From contig NZ_CP085154.1 in assembly GCF_022788695.1 (NCBI RefSeq), positions 2,852,001-2,916,000 of the forward strand: a stretch of DNA of 64,000 bases. The letters are read 5' to 3'. Under the pieces are notes generated by a model, which was not told the origin of the DNA, did not search any database, and saw only the letters and a list, made by a program, of their open reading frames with translations. Source of the DNA: Pseudosulfitobacter sp. DSM 107133 (GTDB lineage Bacteria; Pseudomonadota; Alphaproteobacteria; Rhodobacterales; Rhodobacteraceae). The position numbers were made by a program, and so were the translations under genes. Below are positions 21,993 to 30,448 of this stretch, piece after piece (the stretch's first letter is position 1; each line of letters opens with the position of its first letter).

Positions 21993-23168
21993 ATGACCAA
22001 CGTCGTCATCGCCTCTGCCGCACGCACCGCCGTCGGCAGTTTTTCCGGTTCTTTCGCCGGCACACCCGCACATGATCTGGGCGCCGCTGTACTTGAGGCG
22101 ATTGTCGCACGCGCCGGTATCGACAAGGCCGAGGTGAGCGAGACCATTTTGGGCCAGGTTCTGACCGCTGCCCAGGGGCAGAACCCTGCCCGTCAGGCAC
22201 ATATCAATGCCGGCCTGCCGATTGAAAGCGCAGCGTGGAGCATCAACCAGGTGTGCGGTTCGGGTCTGCGCGCCGTCGCCCTTGCCGCCCAGCATATCCA
22301 GTTGGGAGACGCTGACATCGTGGCCGCGGGCGGTCAGGAAAACATGTCGATGAGCCCCCATGCCGCGAATCTGCGCGCAGGCCACAAGATGGGCGACATG
22401 CAGTATATCGACACGATGATCCGCGACGGTCTGTGGGATGCGTTCAACGGCTACCACATGGGTCAAACAGCCGAAAATGTTGCGGAAAAATGGCAAATCG
22501 GCCGTGAACAGCAAGATGAATTCGCCGTCGCTTCGCAGAACAAGGCCGAAGCCGCCCAAAAGGCCGGCAAGTTTCAGGACGAAATTGTTGCCTTTACCGT
22601 GAAAGGCCGCAAAGCCGATACCGTGGTAGACAGCGATGAATACATCCGCCACGGTGCCACGCTGGAGGCGATGCAAAAACTGCGCCCCGCTTTCACCAGG
22701 GACGGGTCGGTCACAGCGGCCAACGCGTCCGGCCTGAACGACGGTGCTGCCGGCGCGCTGCTGATGACAGCGGACAATGCCGAAAAACGCGGGATCGAAC
22801 CGCTGGCGCGAATCGTTTCCTATGCAACAGTCGGTCTTGACCCGTCGATCATGGGCGCGGGCCCGATCTTTGCCTCGCGCAAGGCCCTGGAAAAAGCCGG
22901 CTGGCGCGCCGAAGACCTGGACCTGGTCGAAGCCAACGAAGCCTTTGCCGCCCAGGCCTGTGCGGTGAACAAGGACATGGGCTGGGATCCGTCCATCGTG
23001 AACGTCAACGGCGGCGCGATTGCCATCGGCCACCCAATCGGCGCCTCGGGTGCGCGGATCTTGAACACGCTGGTGTTTGAAATGAAACGCCGTGGCGCCA
23101 AAAAAGGCCTTGCGACATTGTGCATTGGCGGCGGCATGGGCGTTGCCATGTGTCTTGAGCGCCCCTAA
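21993..23168 (+). CDS. phaA: Acetyl-CoA acetyltransferase (beta-ketothiolase)
   Basis: This 391-residue thiolase condenses two acetyl-CoA to acetoacetyl-CoA, the first step of polyhydroxybutyrate synthesis. The nucleophilic Cys is in [14 protein letters not shown], and the C-terminal [19 protein letters not shown] and CIGGGMGVA carry the His and second Cys. AAGAGG lies before the ATG at 21993. phaB follows on the same strand but 332 bp away, so the two may have separate promoters. Confidence 0.95.
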   Translation: MTNVVIASAARTAVGSFSGSFAGTPAHDLGAAVLEAIVARAGIDKAEVSETILGQVLTAAQGQNPARQAHINAGLPIESAAWSINQVCGSGLRAVALAAQHIQLGDADIVAAGGQENMSMSPHAANLRAGHKMGDMQYIDTMIRDGLWDAFNGYHMGQTAENVAEKWQIGREQQDEFAVASQNKAEAAQKAGKFQDEIVAFTVKGRKADTVVDSDEYIRHGATLEAMQKLRPAFTRDGSVTAANASGLNDGAAGALLMTADNAEKRGIEPLARIVSYATVGLDPSIMGAGPIFASRKALEKAGWRAEDLDLVEANEAFAAQACAVNKDMGWDPSIVNVNGGAIAIGHPIGASGARILNTLVFEMKRRGAKKGLATLCIGGGMGVAMCLERP

Positions 23169-23500
23169 TTTCCGTCAGGCCGCGCAATATAGTTGCGGGC
23201 GCATGACGGAATGAGTAACAAGATTTCGCGGCATATCATGTGTCGCGAAATCCAAAGGTTGCTTCGTGCCGATAAAAACAGCTTTTTCAAACCGGTTAAC
23301 CACGTCTGCCACCCGCAGCGTGACAACGGTGCACCCTTTGCGACCAACATCCGCGCAATGCGCACAAATCCCCTCTTACGCCCACGTTTCGTGTAACACT
23401 GGCTGTGACAAAACCTTGTCATATTTGGTGCAGTAAATGCATGGACGACCGAGGCGGATACACGCATTAATAGAATAAAGATCAATTGGAGGAGAATACC
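23169..23500 (+). promoter_or_regulatory. phaA-phaB intergenic region with two hairpins
   Basis: The 332 bp hold a hairpin right after the phaA stop (TTCCGTCA...TGACGGAA, 23170-23211, with an inner CGCAA/TTGCG stem), a second hairpin (GATTTCGCG...CGCGAAATC, 23222-23252), and an AT-rich stretch upstream of phaB containing TGCA-N5-TGCA at about 23432-23444. The last resembles the TGC-rich sites bound by PhaR in relatives. I see no gene. The first hairpin may end phaA transcription, although it lacks a T run. Confidence 0.55.
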
Positions 23501-24223
23501 ATGGCCAGAGTTGCACTTGTTACCGGGGGATCGCGCGGAATCGGCGCGGCCATTTCGCAAGCCCTGAAAGACGCAGGATACAGCGTCGCCGCGACATATG
23601 CCGGCAACGACGAAGCCGCCGCGAAATTCACCGATGAAACCGGCATCAAGACCTACAAATGGAACGTTGCCGACTACGACGAAAGCAAGGCAGGCATCGC
23701 CCAAGTCGAAGCCGACCTTGGCCCCGTCGACGTCGTGGTGGCCAACGCAGGCATCACCCGCGACGCGCCCTTCCACAAAATGACCCCCGAACAGTGGCAT
23801 CAGGTTGTCGACACCAACCTGACCGGCGTGTTCAACACCGTGCACCCCGTCTGGCCGGGCATGCGCGAACGCAAATTCGGCCGCGTGATCGTCATCAGCT
23901 CGATCAACGGGCAAAAGGGCCAATTCGCACAAGTGAACTATGCCGCGACCAAAGCGGGCGATCTTGGCATCGTCAAATCGCTGGCTCAGGAAGGCGCGCG
24001 CGCAGGTATCACCGCCAACGCCATCTGCCCCGGCTACATCGGCACCGATATGGTCATGGCCGTGCCGGAAAAGGTGCGCGAATCGATCATCGCGCAGATC
24101 CCGACAGGCCGCCTGGGCGAACCGGAAGAAATCGCACGTTGCGTTGTGTTTCTGGCTTCGGACGATTCGGGCTTTATCAACGGCTCGACGATCTCGGCCA
24201 ACGGCGGCCAGTTTTTCGTCTGA
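23501..24223 (+). CDS. phaB: Acetoacetyl-CoA reductase
   Basis: This 240-residue short-chain dehydrogenase reduces acetoacetyl-CoA to (R)-3-hydroxybutyryl-CoA with NADPH. The cofactor motif is TGGSRGIGAAI near the N-terminus, and the catalytic Ser, Tyr and Lys are in ISSINGQKGQFAQVNYAATKAG written in parts as ISSINGQ and NYAATKAG. A strong site (TTGGAGGAG) precedes the ATG at 23501. No PHB synthase gene is in the window. Confidence 0.94.
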   Translation: MARVALVTGGSRGIGAAISQALKDAGYSVAATYAGNDEAAAKFTDETGIKTYKWNVADYDESKAGIAQVEADLGPVDVVVANAGITRDAPFHKMTPEQWHQVVDTNLTGVFNTVHPVWPGMRERKFGRVIVISSINGQKGQFAQVNYAATKAGDLGIVKSLAQEGARAGITANAICPGYIGTDMVMAVPEKVRESIIAQIPTGRLGEPEEIARCVVFLASDDSGFINGSTISANGGQFFV

Positions 24224-24245
24224 CGCCATCAAATCTCTTTGCAAG

Positions 24246-24279
24246 CGGCGCGCCCATCTGGCGCGCCGTTTCTGTTTTT
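24246..24279 (+). terminator. Rho-independent terminator of phaB
   Basis: CGGCGCGCC-CATCT-GGCGCGCCG followed by TTTCTGTTTTT, 22 bp after the phaB stop. Confidence 0.85.
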
Positions 24280-24308
24280 GCCTTTTGGAAAAAGATTGTC
24301 CCAACCAC

Positions 24309-24323
24309 TAGACGACCGGTCTA
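24309..24323 (+). promoter_or_regulatory. Candidate TetR operator
   Basis: TAGACGACCGGTCTA has inverted arms TAGAC/GTCTA. It lies 20 bp before the start of the TetR gene. As I recall, NemR-type regulators of quinone or electrophile reductases bind similar TAGAC...GTCTA boxes. Confidence 0.6.
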
Positions 24324-24343
24324 TTAGCGCCTATCTGAGGGAT

Positions 24344-24949
24344 ATGACACAGCCAACCAAATCAGAACAGACCCGCCAGCAGATCCTGACCAAGGGACGA
24401 GAGCTGGTTTTGCGCGGCGGTTTTAGCGGCGTGGGGCTTTCGCAGATCCTTGCCGCCAGTGGTATCCCAAAAGGGTCGTTCTACTATTACTTCTCGTCCA
24501 AAGAAGTCTTTGGCTGCGCCCTGCTTCAGGACTATGTCGACGACTATCTGGCCCGTTTCGACGCATTGGCCGACGGCCCGGGAACCGCAGGCGACAAGCT
24601 GCACAGGTTCTGGTCGGCATGGCTGGATCACAGCGGCACCTGCGGCATCGCGTCGGGCTGCCTGGTTGTCAAACTGGCGGCCGAAGTCGCCGATCTGTCC
24701 AACGACATGCGCGTCATACTGGATGCAGGCGTTGACCAGCTGACCGCACGCATTGCCGATCTGTTGCGCGCCGGGGCCATTGACGGCTCGGTGCGCGCAC
24801 TGCCCGACCCCGACGCCTCAGCCCGCATTCTGTATGCAACTTGGCTGGGGGCCGCGATCTTGTCCAAGCTGTCGCAAAACGACAGTGCCTTGCGCGGCGC
24901 GCTTGACGACACCGCACGCCGCCTTTCACCAGAACACACTGAAAACTAA
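24344..24949 (+). CDS. TetR-family regulator (NemR/AcuR-like)
   Basis: This 201-residue protein has a TetR helix-turn-helix near the N-terminus (GFSGVGLSQILAASGIPKGS, FYYYFSSKE). Its ligand domain carries CGIASGCLVVKLAAEVADLS, close to the GCL...E pattern of regulators that sense electrophiles through cysteine. It likely represses itself and the MDR oxidoreductase gene 10 bp downstream, using the operator at 24309. The function is inferred from family and context. Confidence 0.85.
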   Translation: MTQPTKSEQTRQQILTKGRELVLRGGFSGVGLSQILAASGIPKGSFYYYFSSKEVFGCALLQDYVDDYLARFDALADGPGTAGDKLHRFWSAWLDHSGTCGIASGCLVVKLAAEVADLSNDMRVILDAGVDQLTARIADLLRAGAIDGSVRALPDPDASARILYATWLGAAILSKLSQNDSALRGALDDTARRLSPEHTEN

Positions 24950-24959
24950 GGAATACATC

Positions 24960-25940
24960 ATGAAATCTGCCATTCACGACACTTTTGGCGAACCCGTCGA
25001 CGTACTGGAAACCAAAATCATTGACACCCCCGAGCCCGCCGCTGGCGAAGTGCGCGTCAAGATGCTGCTGTCACCGATCCACAACCATGATCTTTGGACG
25101 ATCCGTGGCAACTATGGCTATAAACCCGAGCTGCCGGGCGCGATTGGCGGATCCGAAGCGATGGGCACCATTGACGCCGTTGGTGCGGGGGTCGACTCTT
25201 CCGTGATCGGTCAAAGGGTAAGCATCGCAGGCGTGCACGGCACATGGGCGGAGTATTTCATCGCCCCCGCAACCGGCGTTCTGCCGCTGCCGGATGCGAT
25301 CTCTGACGCCATGGGTGCGCAGTTGATCGCCATGCCGTTCAGCGCGATTTCGCTGTTGGAAATGTTGCAGGCAAAACAGGGCGACTGGATCATCCAGACC
25401 GCGGCCAATGGGGCTGTCGGCAAAATCATGGCGGTTCTGGCCAAATCGCGCGGCATCCATCTGCTGAATCTGGTGCGGCGTGACGCTGCGGTGGCCGAAC
25501 TGACTGAACTGGGCATCGACAACGTGCTGTCCACGTCGGACGCCGACTGGAAAAGCAAGGCCCAGGCGCTGATCGGCAAAACGGGCGCCGTGTCGGCCAT
25601 CGATTCGGTTGGGGGTGACCTAGCACAGGACCTGACCGATCTGCTGGGCGCCAATGGTGAGTTGGTCGTGTTCGGCACGGCCACAGGCGCACCGTTGCCT
25701 TTGTCCTCGGGCACGCTGATCATGAAACAGATCACGGTCAAAGGGTTCTGGGGCTCAAAGGTCAGCAGCGATATGGACCCGGCCCAGCGTGTCCGGCTGA
25801 TCACCGAACTGGTGACGCTTGCCGCCAAAGGTGAACTGACGCTGGAAGATGGCGGCGTTTATGGTCTGGATCACCTGTCTGAGGCAATGACCGCAGCGCT
25901 GACGCCAGGCCGCGCGGGCAAGGTGATGCTGCGGCCCTGA
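24960..25940 (+). CDS. Zinc-binding-dehydrogenase-like MDR oxidoreductase
   Basis: This 326-residue protein is of the medium-chain dehydrogenase/quinone oxidoreductase type. It has a GroES-like N-terminal half (HNHDLWTIRGNYGYKPELPG) and a nucleotide-binding half with WIIQTAANGAVGKIMAVLAK, where the usual glycine-rich motif is AANGAVG. Zinc ligands are not evident, which suggests an NADPH:quinone/enal reductase rather than an alcohol dehydrogenase. AAGGA precedes the ATG at 24960. It is cotranscribed with the TetR gene, fitting electrophile detoxification. Confidence 0.85.
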   Translation: MKSAIHDTFGEPVDVLETKIIDTPEPAAGEVRVKMLLSPIHNHDLWTIRGNYGYKPELPGAIGGSEAMGTIDAVGAGVDSSVIGQRVSIAGVHGTWAEYFIAPATGVLPLPDAISDAMGAQLIAMPFSAISLLEMLQAKQGDWIIQTAANGAVGKIMAVLAKSRGIHLLNLVRRDAAVAELTELGIDNVLSTSDADWKSKAQALIGKTGAVSAIDSVGGDLAQDLTDLLGANGELVVFGTATGAPLPLSSGTLIMKQITVKGFWGSKVSSDMDPAQRVRLITELVTLAAKGELTLEDGGVYGLDHLSEAMTAALTPGRAGKVMLRP

Positions 25941-25956
25941 CCCCGCCTTTCACATA

Positions 25957-25993
25957 GAAAAAGGGGCGGCCAACTTGGGACCGCCCCTTTTTA
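25957..25993 (+). terminator. Rho-independent terminator of the TetR/MDR operon
   Basis: AAAAAGGGGCGG, a short loop region, then CCGCCCCTTTTTA; A and T runs on both sides make it usable in both directions. Confidence 0.88.
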
Positions 25994-26045
25994 TTCCGTA
26001 AGATCCGTGTGCACCCGGATCAGCGGAAAACCGTTTTGGCCTGAC

Positions 26046-26165
26046 TTAGCGGGCCGATTTTGCGCCGAAAATCCATGCCATAGCATCCTGAACGAACTGC
26101 CCGCGAGCGACATGGGCCGAACCGATGGCGGTGCGTGCGGCGGGGTTTGTGGTGGCTTCGAACAT
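26046..26165 (-). CDS. 39-residue conserved-looking small protein
   Basis: The reading frame MFEATTNPAARTAIGSAHVA... ends in AWIFGAKSAR and has a near-perfect ribosome site (AAGGAG, 6 bp before the ATG). It looks like one amphipathic helix with aromatic residues near the C-terminus and no membrane segment or cysteine. It is divergent from the LysR gene, with 146 bp between the starts, which suggests control by that regulator. I do not recognise its function. It is likely real because of the strong start and its isolated position, but I have no homology evidence. Confidence 0.65.
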   Translation of the reverse strand: MFEATTNPAARTAIGSAHVARGQFVQDAMAWIFGAKSAR

Positions 26166-26311
26166 TGTGATCTCCTTGGTGGCCATTGACTGGGAGGGGT
26201 CTGGCTGTGGTGTCTGTGATTGGGGCGTTGTCTTGCACTTAACATGAACTTGTGCGCACCCTATGACAAACGAGAGTTTTGACCACTTCAGATAAGTATA
26301 ATTGAACTGAC

Positions 26312-27253
26312 ATGCCTGACCGCCTGCCCCCGCTTACTGCATTGCGCGCCTTTGATGCCGCCGCACGCCATATGTCGTTCGCCAAGGCGGCGGATGAACT
26401 GCACGTCACGCCTGCGGCGTTAAGCTATCAGATCAAATCGCTCGAAGCGCATCTGGGCGCACCGCTGTTCCGCCGCTTGAACCGCGCTGTCGAGTTGACC
26501 GAAGCAGGCCACACGCTGGCCCCCGGCGCACAGGACGGCTTCCAGACGCTGGCAGCTGCATGGCGCGCCGCTGAACGCTTGCAGGATAACGTGACCCTGA
26601 CCGTCACCGCAGGTCCGGCCTTTACCGCCAAATGGCTGGCGCCGCGTCTGTATGAATTTGCCCAGGCCCATCCCGAGATCGAATTGCGGTTTTCAGCCTC
26701 GCTCAGGATGATGGACTTTGCCCGTGACGCGGTCGATGTGGCCATTCGCTTTGGCTATGGCCCCGATCCGGGGCTATATGCCTTGCCGCTGGCAGATGAA
26801 TGGATGTGTCCGGTCATGACCCCCGAAATGGCGGCGCAATACCCGACCCCCGAAAGCCTGATGCAGGCCAGCCTGATCTGGGACGAAAGCGTTAATTTTT
26901 TGGATCCGCCCTGTGACTGGGCAACGTGGTTCCGCGCGATGGGCATCGACCATGCGCCCAGCCACGGCCCACGTTTTTCCCAGGCAGATCATGCTGTTGA
27001 TGCAGCTCTCGCCGGCGTAGGTGTGGCGCTGGGACGCCGTGCATTGGTGATCAAGGATCTGGCCGATGGCCGTCTGGTCGCGCCATTTAAGGTTGCCCTG
27101 GGCACAACCGCGCGGTTCCGGTTCTTGTGCCCGCTCGGAGCCGAGAACCGCCCGCAGGTCGCAGCATTCCGCGACTGGATTCTGGCAGAAATTGAAAAAA
27201 CCGCCCATGTGACCGACGCATTGCGGATCGTTCAGGCGGCTGATCTTTCGTAA
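26312..27253 (+). CDS. LysR-family regulator (GcvA-like)
   Basis: This 313-residue protein has an N-terminal winged helix (LPPLTALRAFDAAARHMSFA, KAADELHVTPAALSYQIKSL) of the GcvA/TrpI type, then a periplasmic-binding-like effector domain. It is transcribed divergently from the 39-residue protein gene. No enzyme gene lies beside it, so its target beyond that small gene is unclear. Confidence 0.9.
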   Translation: MPDRLPPLTALRAFDAAARHMSFAKAADELHVTPAALSYQIKSLEAHLGAPLFRRLNRAVELTEAGHTLAPGAQDGFQTLAAAWRAAERLQDNVTLTVTAGPAFTAKWLAPRLYEFAQAHPEIELRFSASLRMMDFARDAVDVAIRFGYGPDPGLYALPLADEWMCPVMTPEMAAQYPTPESLMQASLIWDESVNFLDPPCDWATWFRAMGIDHAPSHGPRFSQADHAVDAALAGVGVALGRRALVIKDLADGRLVAPFKVALGTTARFRFLCPLGAENRPQVAAFRDWILAEIEKTAHVTDALRIVQAADLS

Positions 27254-27304
27254 CCGACCGGCGGCGCCGTCATCACGGCGCACGCCAGCTTGGCTAAAAC
27301 GCGG

Positions 27305-27469
27305 TCAGACTGACAAACGCGTGATTTCTTCTTTTAGACGGAGTTTTTGCTTTTTCAGCTCGGCCACTTTTAACGTGTCCGCTCCCGGCGCGCGCAGTTC
27401 CTTTTCCACCGCGTTACTCAGGGTCTCGTGCTTTTTCTTCAACTCGTTGAGATGTGCGCTCAAGCTCAT
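27305..27469 (-). CDS. YdcH-like DUF465 protein
   Basis: This 54-residue helical protein (MSLSAHLNELKKKHETLSNA, ending KLRLKEEITRL) matches the short DUF465/YdcH family, two helices rich in Lys and Leu. The ATG at 27469 follows GGAGG; the open frame extends upstream to 27592 but without a good start and into the next gene. The function of the family is not known. Confidence 0.85.
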   Translation of the reverse strand: MSLSAHLNELKKKHETLSNAVEKELRAPGADTLKVAELKKQKLRLKEEITRLSV

Positions 27470-27569
27470 GCAATCCTCCATTTGTTCAAGTACAAGGCGA
27501 GCAAACCATGATTTTACAATTCTGTCACGCTGCATGCGCATCATAGATATGTGATCTACAACCCGATGG

Positions 27570-28307
27570 CTAAAATTCCAGCGCGGCCCCATCGCGCAGA
27601 ACCGCTTTTATTTCAGTCGTATAGCTTTCTGCATCGCGCAAATGGCTTTCGCCGCGGTGCAGAAGGCGTGGAAAATGCAAGCGAAATTCCGCGCGCCCGC
27701 CTTTGCGTGCGCGGATAATGCACAGTTCCGGGGCGCGACCGGGGCGTGCTGAAAAAGGCAGCACTTCGACACTGCCCATCACCGGGCGAATGCCTGCCAG
27801 AATATCGGGCAGACGCGCCATGCGGTGAATAAAATGGGCGAATCCGCGATAGCGCAGGCGTTTGGCGGCGACCTGAACCCAGTCTTCCAGCGCCGTGTCC
27901 TCGCCCAATGCGCCCTCGCGACCCACATAGGGCGAGGGGCGGCTGGCACTGCGGTCAAAAAAGGGCGGGTTGGCAATCACATGGTCAAAGCTGCGTTCAT
28001 TCAGGGGGACCGGCAATTGGGTCAGGTCGGCACAGGTGACGTCCAGCCCGTTGCGGCGGGCCAGATCCGCATAAAAGGGCTGGCGCTCGACTCCGTGCAA
28101 CTCCAGCCCCGGCACCCGCGCGCCCAGACACAGGGCCGCCGCGCCTGCGCCGCAGCCCAGATCCAGCACCGATTGTCCCGCCTGCGCGGGAACGCTGGCA
28201 GCCAGCAGCACCGGATCCAATCCCGCGCGATACCCGGTGCGCGGTTGCCACAGCATCACCTGCCCGCCCAAAAAGGCGTCTTGGGTCAGATCGCTCTCCG
28301 CGCTCAC
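27570..28307 (-). CDS. tRNA1(Val) adenine-N6-methyltransferase-like protein
   Basis: This 245-residue SAM-dependent methyltransferase resembles TrmN6/YfiC. Motif I is VLDLGCGAGAAALCL and the catalytic motif for amino-group methylation is NPPFFD. The N-terminal QPRTGYRAGLDPVLLAA is typical of the family. The start overlaps the stop of the DUF2007 gene by ATGA. The substrate could also be rRNA or protein glutamine, but the context favours tRNA. Confidence 0.83.
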   Translation of the reverse strand: MSAESDLTQDAFLGGQVMLWQPRTGYRAGLDPVLLAASVPAQAGQSVLDLGCGAGAAALCLGARVPGLELHGVERQPFYADLARRNGLDVTCADLTQLPVPLNERSFDHVIANPPFFDRSASRPSPYVGREGALGEDTALEDWVQVAAKRLRYRGFAHFIHRMARLPDILAGIRPVMGSVEVLPFSARPGRAPELCIIRARKGGRAEFRLHFPRLLHRGESHLRDAESYTTEIKAVLRDGAALEF

Positions 28308-28519
28308 CGGCCCAGCGGAATGTCGTTGTCGCGCATGACCCGTGTGGCGGCGACATGGTCATCAGAGCGCACCATCAGGCGGCGCGGGAAAATCCCGATC
28401 CCGCCTTCAAGCACGCTCATGTTTACGTCCAATTCAAAGCAGTCTATATCCTCGCCCGACAGTAGGGCCGAGGCAAAGGCGATGATCGTCGGGTCGTTGC
28501 TGCGCAAAAGTTCTTTCAT
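28304..28519 (-). CDS. DUF2007 family protein
   Basis: This 71-residue protein (MKELLRSNDPTIIAFASALL, ending VMRDNDIPLGR) matches the DUF2007 family of putative signal-transducing small proteins. I chose the ATG at 28519, whose product starts as most relatives do; another ATG is at 28525. It is translationally coupled to the trmN6-like gene. Its start is 55 bp from the divergent polyprenyl synthase gene. Confidence 0.8.
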   Translation of the reverse strand: MKELLRSNDPTIIAFASALLSGEDIDCFELDVNMSVLEGGIGIFPRRLMVRSDDHVAATRVMRDNDIPLGR

Positions 28520-28574
28520 GATCACGGATGTAAGAGAAGGCAGGCCTCAATGTACAGGGGCCAATGGGGGCAAG

Positions 28575-29576
28575 ATGGACAGCAGCACAACGATGTTGAA
28601 ACCGCATGACCGGCTGGCCGCCCGGCTGGCCGACGACATGGACGCCGTAAACACACTGATCCGCACCAAGATGGCCTCGGAACATGCGCCGCGCATTCCC
28701 GAAGTGACCGCGCATCTGGTGGGGGCGGGCGGCAAGCGTTTGCGCCCCATGCTGACACTCGCGTCGGCGCATTTGTGCGGATATACGGGGCCTTATCACG
28801 TTCATCTGGCCGCCACGGTCGAATTTATCCACACCGCCACGCTGTTGCACGACGATGTGGTGGACGAAAGCGAACAGCGCCGTGGCCGCCCCACCGCCAA
28901 CCTGCTGTGGGACAACACCTCCAGCGTTCTGGTCGGGGATTACCTGTTCGCCCGCTCCTTCCAGTTGATGACCGAATGCGGTTCGATGGAGGTGATGCGC
29001 ATCCTGTCCAACGCTGCCGCCACCATCGCCGAGGGCGAGGTGCTGCAACTGACCGCCGCACAGGATCTGGCAACGGACGAAGCTGTCTATCTGCAAGTTG
29101 TGCGCGGCAAGACCGCAGCGCTGTTTTCGGCCGCCATGGAAGTGGGTGGTGTCATTGCCGATGCCGATGCCGCAACGGTCAAGGCGCTGTATGATTACGG
29201 CGATGCGTTGGGGGTAGCGTTCCAGATTGTTGATGACCTGCTGGACTATCAGGGACAGTCCACAGCCACGGGCAAGAACATTGGTGACGACTTCCGCGAA
29301 CGCAAGCTGACCCTGCCGGTGATCAAGGCCGTGGCCAAGGCAAATGCCGACGAACGGGCATTCTGGGTGCGCACCATCGAAAAGGGCAAACAAGGCGACG
29401 GTGATCTGGATCACGCGCTGGCGCTGCTGAACAAACACGGCACTTTGGCCGAAACCCGTGAGGACGCGCTGCATTGGGCCAACCGTGCCAAAGCGGCGCT
29501 GGCCCCCCTGCCCGATCACGACATCAAGGACATGCTGGTCGATCTGGCCGACTTTGTGGTCGACCGGATCAGCTGA
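28575..29576 (+). CDS. ispB: Polyprenyl (octa/decaprenyl) diphosphate synthase
   Basis: This 333-residue trans-prenyltransferase makes the long isoprenoid side chain of ubiquinone. Both Asp-rich metal motifs are present: LLHDDVVDE and IVDDLLDYQ. GGKRLRPML and GKNIGDDFRERKLTLP fit as well. I chose the ATG at 28575; the open frame extends far upstream, antisense to other genes. Chain length is not readable with certainty; alphaproteobacteria usually have Q-10. Its last 8 bp overlap the convergent ispE gene. Confidence 0.9.
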   Translation: MDSSTTMLKPHDRLAARLADDMDAVNTLIRTKMASEHAPRIPEVTAHLVGAGGKRLRPMLTLASAHLCGYTGPYHVHLAATVEFIHTATLLHDDVVDESEQRRGRPTANLLWDNTSSVLVGDYLFARSFQLMTECGSMEVMRILSNAAATIAEGEVLQLTAAQDLATDEAVYLQVVRGKTAALFSAAMEVGGVIADADAATVKALYDYGDALGVAFQIVDDLLDYQGQSTATGKNIGDDFRERKLTLPVIKAVAKANADERAFWVRTIEKGKQGDGDLDHALALLNKHGTLAETREDALHWANRAKAALAPLPDHDIKDMLVDLADFVVDRIS

Positions 29577-30438
29577 CCGCTTGCGGTTCGGCGGCGGTCT
29601 TCATTGACCCCATCCGCCCTGCGCGCACCCACCAGCCGGGCTGTGCCGCTGCCAGCATTGCCGCGCCGTCAGATGCCGCACCGGCGCTGGCGAAAACCCC
29701 GAAACAGGTCGCACCCGAGCCGGACATACGCGCCAGCAGGCAGCCACGCAGCGCCGCCAGTGCTTGACGGGTTTGCGCGATCTGCGGTGCGATGGCCTCG
29801 GCGGGTGCCTGTAGATCGTTGCGCTGCGTGGCCAGCCAGCGGCACAAGGCGGCTGCATCTGCGAAATCTGGCAGTGCGGCAGGCATCGGCGCATTGTCCT
29901 TTTGTATCAGCGCTTTGAATATCTGCGGCGTTGACACGGCGACCCGCGGATTGGCCAGCACCACATGCACCTCCGGCAGGCCTTCCAGCGGTGTCACCAC
30001 ATCCCCGATGCCTTGCATCCGCGCGGTTTGCGCAGGCACGCAGACCGGAATATCGGCGCCCAGCGCCAGCAGGTCCGAGGCATCACCGCCCTGCCCCGCC
30101 ATGCGGCACAGACCGCGCCAGACCGCCGCCGCATCGGCAGAGCCGCCGCCGATCCCCGACGCGACCGGCAGGTCCTTGGTCAGTGTCAGCGCCACAGCGA
30201 TATCGGGAAACAGCCGCGCGACGCGCAGCACAAGATTGTCCTCGCCTGCCGGAACCTGCGCCCCTTCGGCCCCGTCCACATCCAATGACACCGCGGTCGC
30301 GGGACGCAGGTGCACTTCGTCGCCCACATCGGCAAAGACCACCAGCGAATCCAGCAGATGATAGCCATCTGCGCGCCGTCCCGTCACATGCAGGGTCAGG
30401 TTGATCTTGGCAGGGGCAAAGACCCGCAAATCCGCCAT
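29569..30438 (-). CDS. ispE: 4-diphosphocytidyl-2-C-methyl-D-erythritol kinase
   Basis: This 289-residue GHMP kinase phosphorylates CDP-methylerythritol in the MEP pathway, supplying the isoprenoid units used by the polyprenyl synthase encoded tail-to-tail with it. It begins VFAPAKINLTLHVTGRRADG and has the ATP loop LPVASGIGGGSADAAA. Length is normal. It starts 10 bp after the TPR gene, so the two are likely cotranscribed. Confidence 0.94.
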   Translation of the reverse strand: MADLRVFAPAKINLTLHVTGRRADGYHLLDSLVVFADVGDEVHLRPATAVSLDVDGAEGAQVPAGEDNLVLRVARLFPDIAVALTLTKDLPVASGIGGGSADAAAVWRGLCRMAGQGGDASDLLALGADIPVCVPAQTARMQGIGDVVTPLEGLPEVHVVLANPRVAVSTPQIFKALIQKDNAPMPAALPDFADAAALCRWLATQRNDLQAPAEAIAPQIAQTRQALAALRGCLLARMSGSGATCFGVFASAGAASDGAAMLAAAQPGWWVRAGRMGSMKTAAEPQAVS

Positions 30439-30448
30439 CCCGACAGGC

